Below are positions 26,328 to 33,540 of a DNA stretch of 40,264 nt, one piece after another. Made by a program: the position numbers and the translations under genes. The notes under the pieces were generated by a model, which did no database searches, was not told the DNA's origin, and saw only the letters and a program-made list of their open reading frames with translations. The stretch lies in contig JANDLT010000043.1 of the NCBI GenBank assembly GCA_024330265.1, positions 1 through 40,264 on the forward strand, in the 5' to 3' direction. Numbering within the stretch: position 1 is the stretch's first letter; each line of letters starts with the position of its first letter. This DNA comes from Pyrinomonadaceae bacterium MAG19_C2-C3 (lineage in GTDB: Bacteria > Acidobacteriota > Blastocatellia > Pyrinomonadales > Pyrinomonadaceae).

Positions 26328-26809
26328 GCGGTTTTTTGTGGAACATCTTGCTCGCGCTCGCATGGGTGGGGCTAAACGGCGAGTTCACGAATGGTAACTT
26401 TATCGTCGGCTTCGCGCTCGGCTTCCTGATACTTTTCTTCGCCCGGCGCGGCACGGACGGCAGAACCGGCGCGCCCGGTTACGGTCGCAAAGTGTGGCAG
26501 GTGACAGGGCTTCTGTTGTTCTTTATCAAAAAACTCATCGTCGCTAATGTGCGCGTCGCTTACGATGTTTTAACGCCCGGTTATCGTATGCGTCCCGGCA
26601 TTCTCGCCGTGCCGCTCGATGCCCGAACGGATTTGGAAATCACATTGCTCGCCAACTTGATTACACTCACGCCCGGTACACTGAGCCTCGATGTCTCGAA
26701 TGACCGCCGCACGCTCTACATCCACGCGATGTACGCCGATGACCCGGAAGCCGTCAAGCTTTCTATCAAACACGGCTTCGAGCGGCGCATCCTTGAGGTC
26801 TTGCGATGA
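26324..26809 (+). CDS. mrpE: Mrp Na+/H+ antiporter subunit E
   Basis: A 161-residue membrane subunit. The first two helices (WNILLALAWVGLNG and FIVGFALGFLILFF) are followed by LLLFFIKKLIVANVRVAYDV and a cytosolic domain with the family's NLITLTPGTLSLDVS motif, then YIHAMYADDPE. This arrangement is specific to MrpE/MnhE. It overlaps both neighbours by 4 bp. Confidence 0.94.
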   Translation: MSGFLWNILLALAWVGLNGEFTNGNFIVGFALGFLILFFARRGTDGRTGAPGYGRKVWQVTGLLLFFIKKLIVANVRVAYDVLTPGYRMRPGILAVPLDARTDLEITLLANLITLTPGTLSLDVSNDRRTLYIHAMYADDPEAVKLSIKHGFERRILEVLR

Positions 26810-27102
26810 ACTTAACCGACAACTGGATTGGGGCGTGGTTCGTCAACTTGATTTACCTGATGTTGATGACGGCGATGCTGCTCGCCTTCGTGCGTTTGGT
26901 GTACGGCAGGGCAGCACCCGACCGTGTGGTCGCCCTCGATTTAATTTCCGCCATCGTCGTCGCGTTCAGCGCCCTTTATGCGGTCGTGACAGACCAACGG
27001 GAATTGATTGATGTCGCTATCGGCATCGCGTTGATTACGTTTTTAGGAACGATTGCTTTCGCGCGCTACATCGAACGGCGGGCGCGTGATGACGAAGAAT
27101 GA
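26806..27102 (+). CDS. mrpF: Mrp Na+/H+ antiporter subunit F
   Basis: A 98-residue membrane subunit with three helices (LIYLMLMTAMLLAFVRLVYG, VVALDLISAIVVAFSALYAV, VAIGIALITFLGTIAFARYI). The segment APDRVVALDLIS is the MrpF/MnhF hallmark. It overlaps mrpE by 4 bp and is followed by mrpG after 27 bp. Confidence 0.93.
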   Translation: MNLTDNWIGAWFVNLIYLMLMTAMLLAFVRLVYGRAAPDRVVALDLISAIVVAFSALYAVVTDQRELIDVAIGIALITFLGTIAFARYIERRARDDEE

Positions 27103-27129
27103 CGGGCGATAGAATGGGAAAACGATTTG

Positions 27130-27552
27130 ATGATTAACGAATCTTTCGGCGTGGTGCGTGAAGTGGTGGTGCTGGCGTTATTGTTCGTCGGCGCGCTGTT
27201 TCTGTTGCTGGCGGGAGTCGGTGTGGTGCGTATGCCGGATGTCTTTACGCGCATGTCGGCGGCGACGAAAGCGGCGACGCTCGGCACGCTTTGTATGCTC
27301 TGCGCCGTCGCGGTTTATTTCAACGATTTCGGTGTCACGGTGCGCTCGATGCTCGTCGTCGCGTTCGTGTTTATGACCGCACCCGTCGCCGCGCATCAGA
27401 TTGGACGCGCCGCCTATTTTATCGGCGTCGAACTCTGGAGCGGCACACGCCTTGACGAACTGCGCGGACGATACGACGCGGAGACTCATGTATTGAACAG
27501 CCACACGACGAAGAACAATTCGGCTTCCGATGAGACGCACGATACCGATTAA
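27130..27552 (+). CDS. mrpG: Mrp Na+/H+ antiporter subunit G
   Basis: A 140-residue last subunit. ATG 27130 is preferred to the adjacent TTG at 27127. Three helices are visible, with the conserved GVVRMPDVFTRMSAATKAATLG between the first and second and FMTAPVAAHQIGRAAY at the end of the third. The C-terminal 40 residues are polar and variable. It closes the operon; the next genes run on the opposite strand from 27586, leaving 33 bp in which I see no clear terminator. Confidence 0.94.
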   Translation: MINESFGVVREVVVLALLFVGALFLLLAGVGVVRMPDVFTRMSAATKAATLGTLCMLCAVAVYFNDFGVTVRSMLVVAFVFMTAPVAAHQIGRAAYFIGVELWSGTRLDELRGRYDAETHVLNSHTTKNNSASDETHDTD

Positions 27553-27585
27553 GAAGGTGAGAAACTTAACCGACTCTTTTCTGCT

Positions 27586-27888
27586 TTAACCAATCAGGTC
27601 ATCGAACGCGCTCGACACATCACGCGAACCGTGCAGCACGCGCAGAACTTCGATGCCGTCGTCTATCGGTTGGTAGAAGATGATGTAATTGCCAGCCGCG
27701 AAACTCCGCAATCCGACAATCAAATCATTACGTTCACGTCCCGCCGATGGAAAGCTCAGTAGCGTATCGAACTTGTCGGTAATCTGTTTCAGCAACCGCG
27801 TCGCCGACCCCGCATCTTTCGCTGAAACAAACTCCCAAATTTCGCGCAAATCTTCGCGTGCGTCCTCCGAGAGGTTGACGCCGTTCAT
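27586..27888 (-). CDS. parE: ParE/RelE-superfamily toxin
   Basis: A 100-residue toxin of a type II module. The helical N-terminus LSEDAREDLREIWEFVSAKD, followed by TRLLKQITDKFDTLLSFPSAGRER and the beta strands GLRSFAAGNYIIFYQPIDDGIEVLRVLHGSRD, is the ParE pattern; the final HGSRD is the family's H-x-x-R-D/N ending. ParE toxins usually inhibit DNA gyrase. Its ATG overlaps the antitoxin stop by 4 bp, the standard order with the antitoxin first. Confidence 0.9.
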   Translation of the reverse strand: MNGVNLSEDAREDLREIWEFVSAKDAGSATRLLKQITDKFDTLLSFPSAGRERNDLIVGLRSFAAGNYIIFYQPIDDGIEVLRVLHGSRDVSSAFDDLIG

Positions 27889-28211
27889 GCTCTTTTGCGC
27901 TCACTCTGCTTGTTAGTCGTCTTATTGTCGCCCGTTGTTCGGCGGGCGGACGGCGAAGCATTTTTCTTTCCGGTGATGTCTTGAAAAACTTCTGCCCCCG
28001 ACTTATAGGCTTTGTATTCGCCGCGAGCTATCTGCTCTTTCCCGCGCATAATGTCCCGGCGTAAGTCTTCCGTGCGAATGCGCTTCAAGTCGTCTTGCTC
28101 TTTAAGCAGGCGCAAGCCTTCGCGCACGACTTCGCTTGCCGAGTAGTACATGCCTGTCGCAACCTTTTGATTTATCAACTCTTCGAGTTCCGGCGTCAGT
28201 GAAACATTCAT
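27885..28211 (-). CDS. parD: ParD/CopG-family antitoxin
   Basis: The start at 28211 (MNVSLTPELEELINQKVATG) is chosen because it matches the ParD consensus and has AAGGATAAAAAG before it; the longer frame to 28274 crosses the promoter. The 108-residue protein has the ribbon-helix-helix DNA-binding part (residues 1-45, with YYSASEVVREGLRLLKEQD). Its C-terminal tail wraps the toxin and is longer than usual, ending in a Lys/Arg/Thr-rich segment. It should repress its own promoter at about 28248. Confidence 0.88.
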   Translation of the reverse strand: MNVSLTPELEELINQKVATGMYYSASEVVREGLRLLKEQDDLKRIRTEDLRRDIMRGKEQIARGEYKAYKSGAEVFQDITGKKNASPSARRTTGDNKTTNKQSERKRA

Positions 28212-28247
28212 CTTTTTATCCTTACCTTTAATCTTCACGTTGCGGGC

Positions 28248-28253
28248 ATTATA
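28248..28253 (-). promoter_or_regulatory. Probable -10 box of the parDE operon
   Basis: On the - strand this reads TATAAT, preceded by TG. It lies about 37 bp upstream of the antitoxin start at 28211. No good -35 stands at the usual distance (TTGCTA is 15 bp away), so an extended -10-like promoter is possible. The ribbon-helix-helix antitoxin would be expected to bind nearby. Confidence 0.45.
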
Positions 28254-28259
28254 CAGAAT

Positions 28260-28292
28260 GGCGGCGAGTAGCAATAATTGTTACTCGCCGCC
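28260..28292 (-). terminator. Hairpin between the disordered-protein gene and parDE
   Basis: 28260-28275 pairs with 28277-28292 (GGCGGCGAGTA stem, one wobble position). It lies 38 bp after the stop of the - strand gene ending at 28331 and directly upstream of the parD promoter. It probably isolates parDE from the upstream transcript; there is no T-run, so the function is inferred. Confidence 0.45.
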
Positions 28293-28330
28293 TTCGGTCG
28301 CTTCTTTCTTAAAACGTGATGAGCAATGCT

Positions 28331-28654
28331 TTAGTCTTGTTCGTTCGGGTCGGTTTCGGCGTCTTCTTTGGTGCGGTGAATCGTGCTGTCTTTGTGGTCG
28401 GGCGTGTGAACGTGGTGCGTCGTGTCTTTGTCGGTGCGCCCTTCTTCAGTGTCTTTGAAGGCGGTCGCGCCCGCCGTGCTGCGCGCGTCGGGGTCGCCCT
28501 GTGAAGCGTCGCCGTGCTGCATCTGTTGGGCGATTTGCGTCGGGTCGTCATAGCTGGAAGCCTGACCGAGTTTATCGGCATTGAAGCCGTCGGTTTGCGT
28601 TCCGGTCGAATCTTTATCGCCGTCCTGTTTCTGCTGGTTCTGTTCATCAGCCAT
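28331..28654 (-). CDS. Small hydrophilic, disordered protein
   Basis: A 107-residue protein almost without hydrophobic residues, rich in Asp, Thr, Gln, Lys and His (MADEQNQQKQDGDKDSTGTQ; HHVHTPDHKDSTIHRTKED). A strong AAGGAG lies 11 bp before the ATG at 28654, which supports a real gene although composition alone is ambiguous. No domain is recognised. Such proteins are often stress- or desiccation-related, but that is a guess. It lies between the TerC gene and the toxin-antitoxin pair, on the same strand as both. Confidence 0.6.
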   Translation of the reverse strand: MADEQNQQKQDGDKDSTGTQTDGFNADKLGQASSYDDPTQIAQQMQHGDASQGDPDARSTAGATAFKDTEEGRTDKDTTHHVHTPDHKDSTIHRTKEDAETDPNEQD

Positions 28655-28707
28655 GTTTGTTTTGTCTCCTTAGAGATTGTGAATTAAAAATTTCAAACGT
28701 CTGGAAG

Positions 28708-29478
28708 TTACGGCTTCAGGTTCTGGTTGACCGTGCGGCTTGCCGTCGGAGCGTCATGCAACGCGACCGGACTTGCCGACGGCTTACGGAGTTTGATGTT
28801 GAGCAGTTCGACCAACACCGAAAATCCCATCGCAAAATATGTGTAACCCTTCGGAATGTGGAAGCCGAGTGCTTCGGCAACGAGATTGACGCCGATTAAA
28901 ATCAGGAAGCTTAAAGCGAGCATCTTTATCGTCGGATGACGTTCGACGAAGCCGCTGATAGTTCCGGCGAAAATCAACATCACGCCGATAGAGATGACGA
29001 CCGCCGTAATCATCACACCGATTTGGTCAACCATGCCGACCGCCGTGATAACCGAATCAAGCGAGAAAACTATATCCAACAACATGATTTGAAAAATCAC
29101 GCTGGCAAAGCTGACGCCCTTGCCGGTCGTCGCTCCGTGCGCTTCCTCGCCTTCGAGTTTCAAGTGAATCTCGCGTGTGGACTTGGCGATTAAAAACAGT
29201 CCGCCGAGAAGCAAAATTATCGCTCTGCCCGTGACGCCGAAACCGAAAACGGTAAAGAGCGGTCGCACTAATCCGACAATCCAAGAAATCGAAAGCAACA
29301 GCAAAACGCGCATCACGAGTGCCGCCATGAGTCCGACGGTGCGGGCGCGTTTCTGTTGTTCGGCGGGCAGTTTCGCGGCGAGAATCGAGATGAAGATGAT
29401 GTTGTCAATGCCGAGTACGATTTCAAGCGCGGTCAGCGTCAGCAGCCCGATGATGACTTCACTGGTCAACCATTCCAT
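28708..29478 (-). CDS. TerC-family integral membrane protein
   Basis: The start at 29478 (MEWLTSEVIIGLLTLTALEI) has AAAGG upstream; the longer frame to 29562 has a non-membrane, basic leader. The 256-residue protein has the family's acidic membrane motifs: TALEIVLGIDNIIFI near the N-terminus and MLLDIVFSLDSVITAVGM in the second half. The helix ending in FHIPKGYTYFAMGFSVLVE closes the domain. TerC-family members are linked to tellurite resistance and to metal (manganese) export during secretion; which applies here cannot be told. It is divergent from the BON-domain gene, with 235 bp between the starts. Confidence 0.9.
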   Translation of the reverse strand: MEWLTSEVIIGLLTLTALEIVLGIDNIIFISILAAKLPAEQQKRARTVGLMAALVMRVLLLLSISWIVGLVRPLFTVFGFGVTGRAIILLLGGLFLIAKSTREIHLKLEGEEAHGATTGKGVSFASVIFQIMLLDIVFSLDSVITAVGMVDQIGVMITAVVISIGVMLIFAGTISGFVERHPTIKMLALSFLILIGVNLVAEALGFHIPKGYTYFAMGFSVLVELLNIKLRKPSASPVALHDAPTASRTVNQNLKP

Positions 29479-29713
29479 GATGTTTAGCGTGTACCTTTGA
29501 CGTGGTGTTTGAAAACAAAAGCCTTGATTTTCGGATTGTCGCCGCCTTCGCCCTTTTAACACAAGCGCGTCTTGTTTTTTTCAACGCGCGGCGGTGAAAG
29601 TTTCAGTCGGCAATCGGCACGCTAGATTTAGTCTGCCTTCTGCTTTAAGCTGTCGCCGAAAAGCCGTCGCGGATTTAATTTCACGAAAAATAATAGACAC
29701 AAGGGGAACAAGC

Positions 29714-30361
29714 ATGAAAAACTTAGGCACTTCGCCGCGCACCATGCGCATACTGTCCATCTTAACCGTCACCTGCGCCATACTCCTGACAACGATGAGC
29801 GTCACTTACGCGCAAACTTCCAACAATCGCAACCGCCGCCCACAGCGTCCGGCACTTGGGCGCGGAAGCGTTGACCGCCGCGCGGCGTTATCCCGCACTC
29901 AAACGCAAATCATCCGCGAGGTTCGCAGTGAACTAGCGACGTTGCCGTATTACGATGTTTTCGATTGGCTGCAATTCGAGGTGCGACCGGACAACTCTGT
30001 TATCTTGAGCGGGCAAACGGTTCGCCCGACTCTCAAGCGCGACGCCGAAAGCCGCCTGCGCGACATCGAAAGCATTTCGCGCGTCGTCAATAACATAGAA
30101 GTTTTGCCGCTCTCGCCACAGGACGACCGCATCCGCGTCGCCGTTTATCGCACGTTATTTAATTTCGATTCGCCGCTTTACCGTTATGCTCTCGGCGCAG
30201 TTCCGTCAATCCGCATCATCGTTAATCGCGGGCGCGTCACGCTCAAAGGCATAGTCAATTCGGAGTTTGACCGCAATTATGCCAATGTCCAAGTTCGCGG
30301 AGTTCCCGGCATTTTCGAGGTCACGAACGAACTGCAAATCGAAGGACAACAAGCCCGCTAA
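29714..30361 (+). CDS. Exported BON-domain protein
   Basis: From ATG 29714, with AAGGGG about 8 bp upstream, the product is 215 residues. A signal peptide (ILSILTVTCAILLTTMSVTYAQ) is followed by a basic, low-complexity segment (NRNRRPQRPALGRG). Two BON-type modules come next: residues about 70-135 (FDWLQFEVRPDNSVILSGQT, then SRVVNNIEVLPLS) and 140-213 (IRIIVNRGRVTLKGIVNSEF, then VTNELQIE). BON domains bind membranes or phospholipids in periplasmic proteins such as OsmY. A role in envelope stress is plausible. The gap of 148 bp to transaldolase holds no other gene. Confidence 0.85.
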   Translation: MKNLGTSPRTMRILSILTVTCAILLTTMSVTYAQTSNNRNRRPQRPALGRGSVDRRAALSRTQTQIIREVRSELATLPYYDVFDWLQFEVRPDNSVILSGQTVRPTLKRDAESRLRDIESISRVVNNIEVLPLSPQDDRIRVAVYRTLFNFDSPLYRYALGAVPSIRIIVNRGRVTLKGIVNSEFDRNYANVQVRGVPGIFEVTNELQIEGQQAR

Positions 30362-30509
30362 ACCGTCATCAATCGTAGGTGCGAACAATCAATTTTGAAG
30401 CTTCAAACTTCTCACGCGAATCGTTCGTTACCGTTATTGATGACACTTTGAAACGTCGCCTCGTAGCTCACTTTACATTGGAAATTCAAGTCTTGAGGAG
30501 TAACCACAC

Positions 30510-31676
30510 ATGAGTACCAACCCCCTTATCGAACTTCACAAACACGGTCAAAGCTTCTGGTATGACAACATCAACCGTCCGCTTGTCACAAGCGGCGAAC
30601 TCAAGCGTTTGGTCGAAGAAGACGGCTTGCGCGGCGTGACATCGAACCCGACGATTTTTGAAAAAGCGATTACCGAATCCGACGCTTACGACGAAGAATT
30701 TTCGCAAGTCGTCAAAGCGGGCGGCGAGTTTTCCGCCGCGACCGTGACCACCGCTTTAACGACCAGCGACATCAAGCAAGGCTGCGACATCATGCGTCCT
30801 GTGTACGATGAATCCGGCGGGCTTGACGGTTATGTCTCGCTTGAAGTCGCGCCCGACCTCGCGCACGACACCGAAAGCACCATCAAGCAAGCGATGGAAT
30901 TACACAAAAGCGTCAACCGCAAAAACTTGATGATTAAAGTTCCGGCGACGCCCGCCGGTATCCCCGTCATCACGAAACTTATCAGCGAAGGCATCTGCGT
31001 CAACGTCACCTTGATGTTCTCCACCGATACTTACGCTGATGTCGCGGAAGCTTACATCAAGGGTCTGGAACAGCGTCACGCGGCGGGCAACTCAATCAAG
31101 GAAGTCTGTTCGGTGGCGAGTATTTTCGTCAGCCGCGTGGACACGAAAATTGATAAACACCTTGAAGCCAAAATCGCGGCAGCCACAGACGAAGCCGAAA
31201 AAGAAAAAATTCGCGGCTTACTCGGTAAAACCGCGATTGCCAACTCCAAAGTGATGTATGAGGAGTACACCAAACTTTACAGCGACACGAACGAACGCTG
31301 GCAGAAATTGAAAGCGCAAGACGCTAACCCGCAACGCTTGCTGTGGGCTTCAACCAGCACGAAGAATCCGGCGTTGCCCGACACTTATTACGTCGAAGCA
31401 CTCATCGGCAAAGACACAGTGGACACGATGCCGCCCGCGACCGTCAACGCCTTCCGCGATCATGGCAAAGTCGCCGCGACGCTCGAACAGAACATGGAAG
31501 GGGCGCACGAAACATTAAGGCAAGTCACCGCCGCCGGAATTGATTTAGACAAAGCGATGCAGGAACTTCAAGATGAAGGCGTCGCCTCATTCGCCAAGTC
31601 TTTCGAGAACTTGAAAGAAGCACTCGTCAACAAACACAAATCGCTTTCCATGACCACCGCCGCGACTTCCGATTAG
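30510..31676 (+). CDS. tal: Transaldolase
   Basis: The 388-residue enzyme of the non-oxidative pentose phosphate pathway transfers a dihydroxyacetone unit from sedoheptulose-7-phosphate. The Schiff-base lysine is Lys143 in NLMIKVPATPAGIP. The N-terminal GVTSNPTIFEKAI and the later SVASIFVSRVDTKID and LLWASTSTKNPALPDTYYVE are family motifs. Its length and LWASTSTKNP place it with the long TalB-type enzymes of actinobacterial/cyanobacterial style rather than the short 220-residue type. TTGAGGAG about 8 bp upstream supports ATG 30510. It is monocistronic and followed by a very long hairpin. Confidence 0.95.
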   Translation: MSTNPLIELHKHGQSFWYDNINRPLVTSGELKRLVEEDGLRGVTSNPTIFEKAITESDAYDEEFSQVVKAGGEFSAATVTTALTTSDIKQGCDIMRPVYDESGGLDGYVSLEVAPDLAHDTESTIKQAMELHKSVNRKNLMIKVPATPAGIPVITKLISEGICVNVTLMFSTDTYADVAEAYIKGLEQRHAAGNSIKEVCSVASIFVSRVDTKIDKHLEAKIAAATDEAEKEKIRGLLGKTAIANSKVMYEEYTKLYSDTNERWQKLKAQDANPQRLLWASTSTKNPALPDTYYVEALIGKDTVDTMPPATVNAFRDHGKVAATLEQNMEGAHETLRQVTAAGIDLDKAMQELQDEGVASFAKSFENLKEALVNKHKSLSMTTAATSD

Positions 31677-31789
31677 TTTAGCGTGGGTTCGACGTAAGTT
31701 GTTCCACCCTCATAGTCCCGTCAGGGGCGGCATAGTAATAGCCCACGGCTTACGCCGTGGGCTATTACTATGCCGCCCCTGACGGGACT
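31677..31789. repeat. 22-nt conserved motif followed by a 36-bp perfect hairpin
   Basis: Arms 31714-31749 and 31754-31789 (beginning AGTCCCGTCAGGGGCGGCAT) are perfectly complementary with only TTAC between them. Fifteen bases earlier stands TTTAGCGTGGGTTCGACGTAAG (31677-31698), directly after the transaldolase stop. It matches 19 of 22 bases of the motif at 16174-16195. The hairpin may terminate transcription but lacks a T-run. It fills the first third of the 339-bp gap before the primase-like gene. Confidence 0.7.
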
Positions 31790-31798
31790 GAACACCCA

Positions 31799-31975
31799 AG
31801 CTCGACTTTATCCATTTTGGAAACAGGGAACGTAAATAAAAGACTTAGCGTCACGATTATTCGCCAGACTTTTTGAATGTCAGTCAAAAAGTGGACATTC
31901 AAAAAGTCTGACGTTGAAAACAAAAGACTTATGCCATCGGCGTTTCGGCTTCCTAAAAATGGATAAAGTCGAGCT
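31799..31975. repeat. MITE-like element with 20-bp inverted ends and an internal hairpin
   Basis: Terminal arms 31799-31818 and 31956-31975 (AGCTCGACTTTATCCATTTT) are exact inverted repeats. Inside, a second perfect inverted repeat pairs 31865-31881 with 31894-31910 (CAGACTTTTTGAATGTC). Similar AAAAGACTT words flank the inner hairpin. No target duplication was found at its ends. It lies between transaldolase and the end of the conjugation/primase block. Confidence 0.6.
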
Positions 31976-32015
31976 AAGTTGATACTTCGAGCGAAAGACG
32001 AATCTGCGTGGGCGG

Positions 32016-32950
32016 CTAAATCCGATTCGATGGACTGCCACCGCCGATGTTCGCGGACAGTTCAAATTCTTCGGCTTGCCACGTCCGCGCCACTTCATCA
32101 CGCGCTCTTTTAGGCAACTCATTGAACCAATTCTCAATGGTGAGAATTTCCGGCTCAATCCCTGCGAGAATTGCATCGTCAATGCCCTTATGTTTTTCCC
32201 ACACGGCGATAAAGGTGCAACCCCCTTTGTGCGAGTCAACCCTCCCTAAGTCTCGGACGCGAGCGGAGATAAGCTTGGCGAGTTGCTTGCAAACCTGATG
32301 GTTGTCGCGATGGTCGCGGTCAAAGGCGATGATCGCAGTCGAACCTCTTACCGCCTGAATTAAATCGTGATGCCCGACACCGACTCCGGCAGTGGCGATG
32401 ACGAGATTGCCGGGTTTGAGTTTGACGTAAACCTCCGCCTTGAGTGCGCCTTCGGTGATAAATATCGCGTCCCCTTCATTCTTTTCGCTTCGGCAAAACG
32501 TCCAGTGGATGGGACTGCCGGAACTCGTGCCGTGCGGTTCTTTGGTCAACCGATCTTCTGCCGTTGAAAGCCAGAGGTAAGTGGATTCGCCATCACGTTC
32601 GTGGCGTAGTTGGCAAGCTTGGATTCTTCCCGTTTCATCCCTGTATGGAATGACCAACGCTGCTTTCTCGTAGTCGTAATCTTTGCCGAGCTTCAACTTA
32701 CCTGCGGGGTTCAGCCAAAAACCGGGAACGCCGATCACGCCGCGCATCTGCCTGTTTGCCATATACTCAGGAAACCGCTCCTCAAGGTAGCGGCTGATGG
32801 ATTCAGCCAGCCGTTCTCTTTCCGAAACCGTGCAGGGCAAGCCGCCGAAACGCGCGGCATCAAGCGTCGTCAGCCCGCGACGCAATAAGCCCTTAGCACC
32901 AAGTACTAAAGTCTCTTCATACCTCCATGCGGGAGAAAGTTCAATAAGCT
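32016..32950 (-). pseudogene. Primase-like DUF3854 protein, C-terminal part (split by MITE)
   Basis: This part has no proper start: the frame is open from the insertion junction at 32950, and the first possible codon is a TTG at 32885. It encodes about 310 residues with the DUF3854/Toprim-like core. Visible elements are GVIGVPGFWLNPAGKLKLG, YRDETGRIQACQLRH, FITEGALKAEVYVKL (with the conserved EG-A-KA), VIATAGVGVG and IIAFDRDHRDN. Such proteins act as primase-type or nucleic-acid enzymes encoded on plasmids and ICEs. Removing the insertion at 32951-33074 and one 5-bp duplicate joins this frame exactly to the N-terminal zinc-finger part, giving about 427 residues. It lies downstream of the trb genes on the same strand. 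Confidence 0.8.
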
Positions 32951-33074
32951 TAGGAGTTACGCAGTTGAGTTCATTTTCAATACTTTACGCGGCTATAACG
33001 AAAGCCTGACTTGTCATAAGTTCTTTATTTTCAACAATGGCTTGTTCAACGATGTTTCAACTGCGTAACTCCTA
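32951..33074. mobile_element. 124-bp MITE inserted in the primase-like gene
   Basis: Perfect 18-bp terminal inverted repeats TAGGAGTTACGCAGTTGA lie at 32951-32968 and 33057-33074. The pentamer AAGCT flanks both ends directly (32946-32950 and 33075-33079), a clear target duplication. It has no coding capacity. Its first codon in the host frame is a TAG, which ends the N-terminal fragment. Removal with one AAGCT copy restores one continuous reading frame. The ends resemble those of small IS elements mobilised in trans, but no matching transposase is in the window. Confidence 0.9.
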
Positions 33075-33428
33075 AAGCTTTATGTAAGCGGCGTTTCTGA
33101 CTTCAATCGGGGCGAGGAGCGTTCGCTCGGAGTTTTCCGTTGCTTGCGGTGCGCTTTGGATTGATGAAACCGTTTTCCGCCCTTCGTAATCCTCAGCAAT
33201 CAGGACATGAATCCACCCTCCGTCACGCGCCTGTTTCTTACTGCCTGCGCTCTTCCGCATACAATGTGCCAGCTTATCGTCTCTCGTGACTTGGCAATAC
33301 TTGGTGGCTTTGCAGATCGGACAGGGTTCGGCACGGGTCGCACGTTTGAATCCGACAAGCGGACGCGGCTCGAACTTGCGGCGCGTTCCGGTGTCGCCAG
33401 CCGTCCGTTGAAGGAGTTGCTCATCCAT
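33072..33428 (-). pseudogene. Primase-like DUF3854 protein, N-terminal zinc-binding part (split by MITE)
   Basis: The 118-residue fragment starts at ATG 33428 with a strong AAGGAGGT about 9 bp upstream and stops inside the MITE. It contains CPICKATKYCQVTRDDKLAHC, a CHC2-like zinc-binding signature of primases, followed by RDGGWIHVL and a linker ending EVRNAAYIKL. It lies 112 bp after trbL and probably belonged to the same transcript. By itself the fragment lacks the Toprim-like catalytic part. Confidence 0.8.
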
Positions 33429-33540
33429 CTCTCAAGTACCTCCTTGCATCTTTAACGCTCAAGAGTCGCAAGCACATAAATCTCATCTGACTGCGTTTTT
33501 TTGATTGATACGATGATCACGAATGGTAAGAGTTGATAGA

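Noticed and set aside
31880..32239. 119-codon - strand frame in the palindrome and primase region
   Set aside because: It lies in another frame of the primase-like gene and runs through the 31799-31975 repeat; composition is basic and shadow-like.
32985..33015. Copies of the TTACGCGG word near 14687, 15010 and 32981 as one repeat family
   Set aside because: Only about 8 bases agree and the contexts differ, so chance or a shared minor motif explains it.
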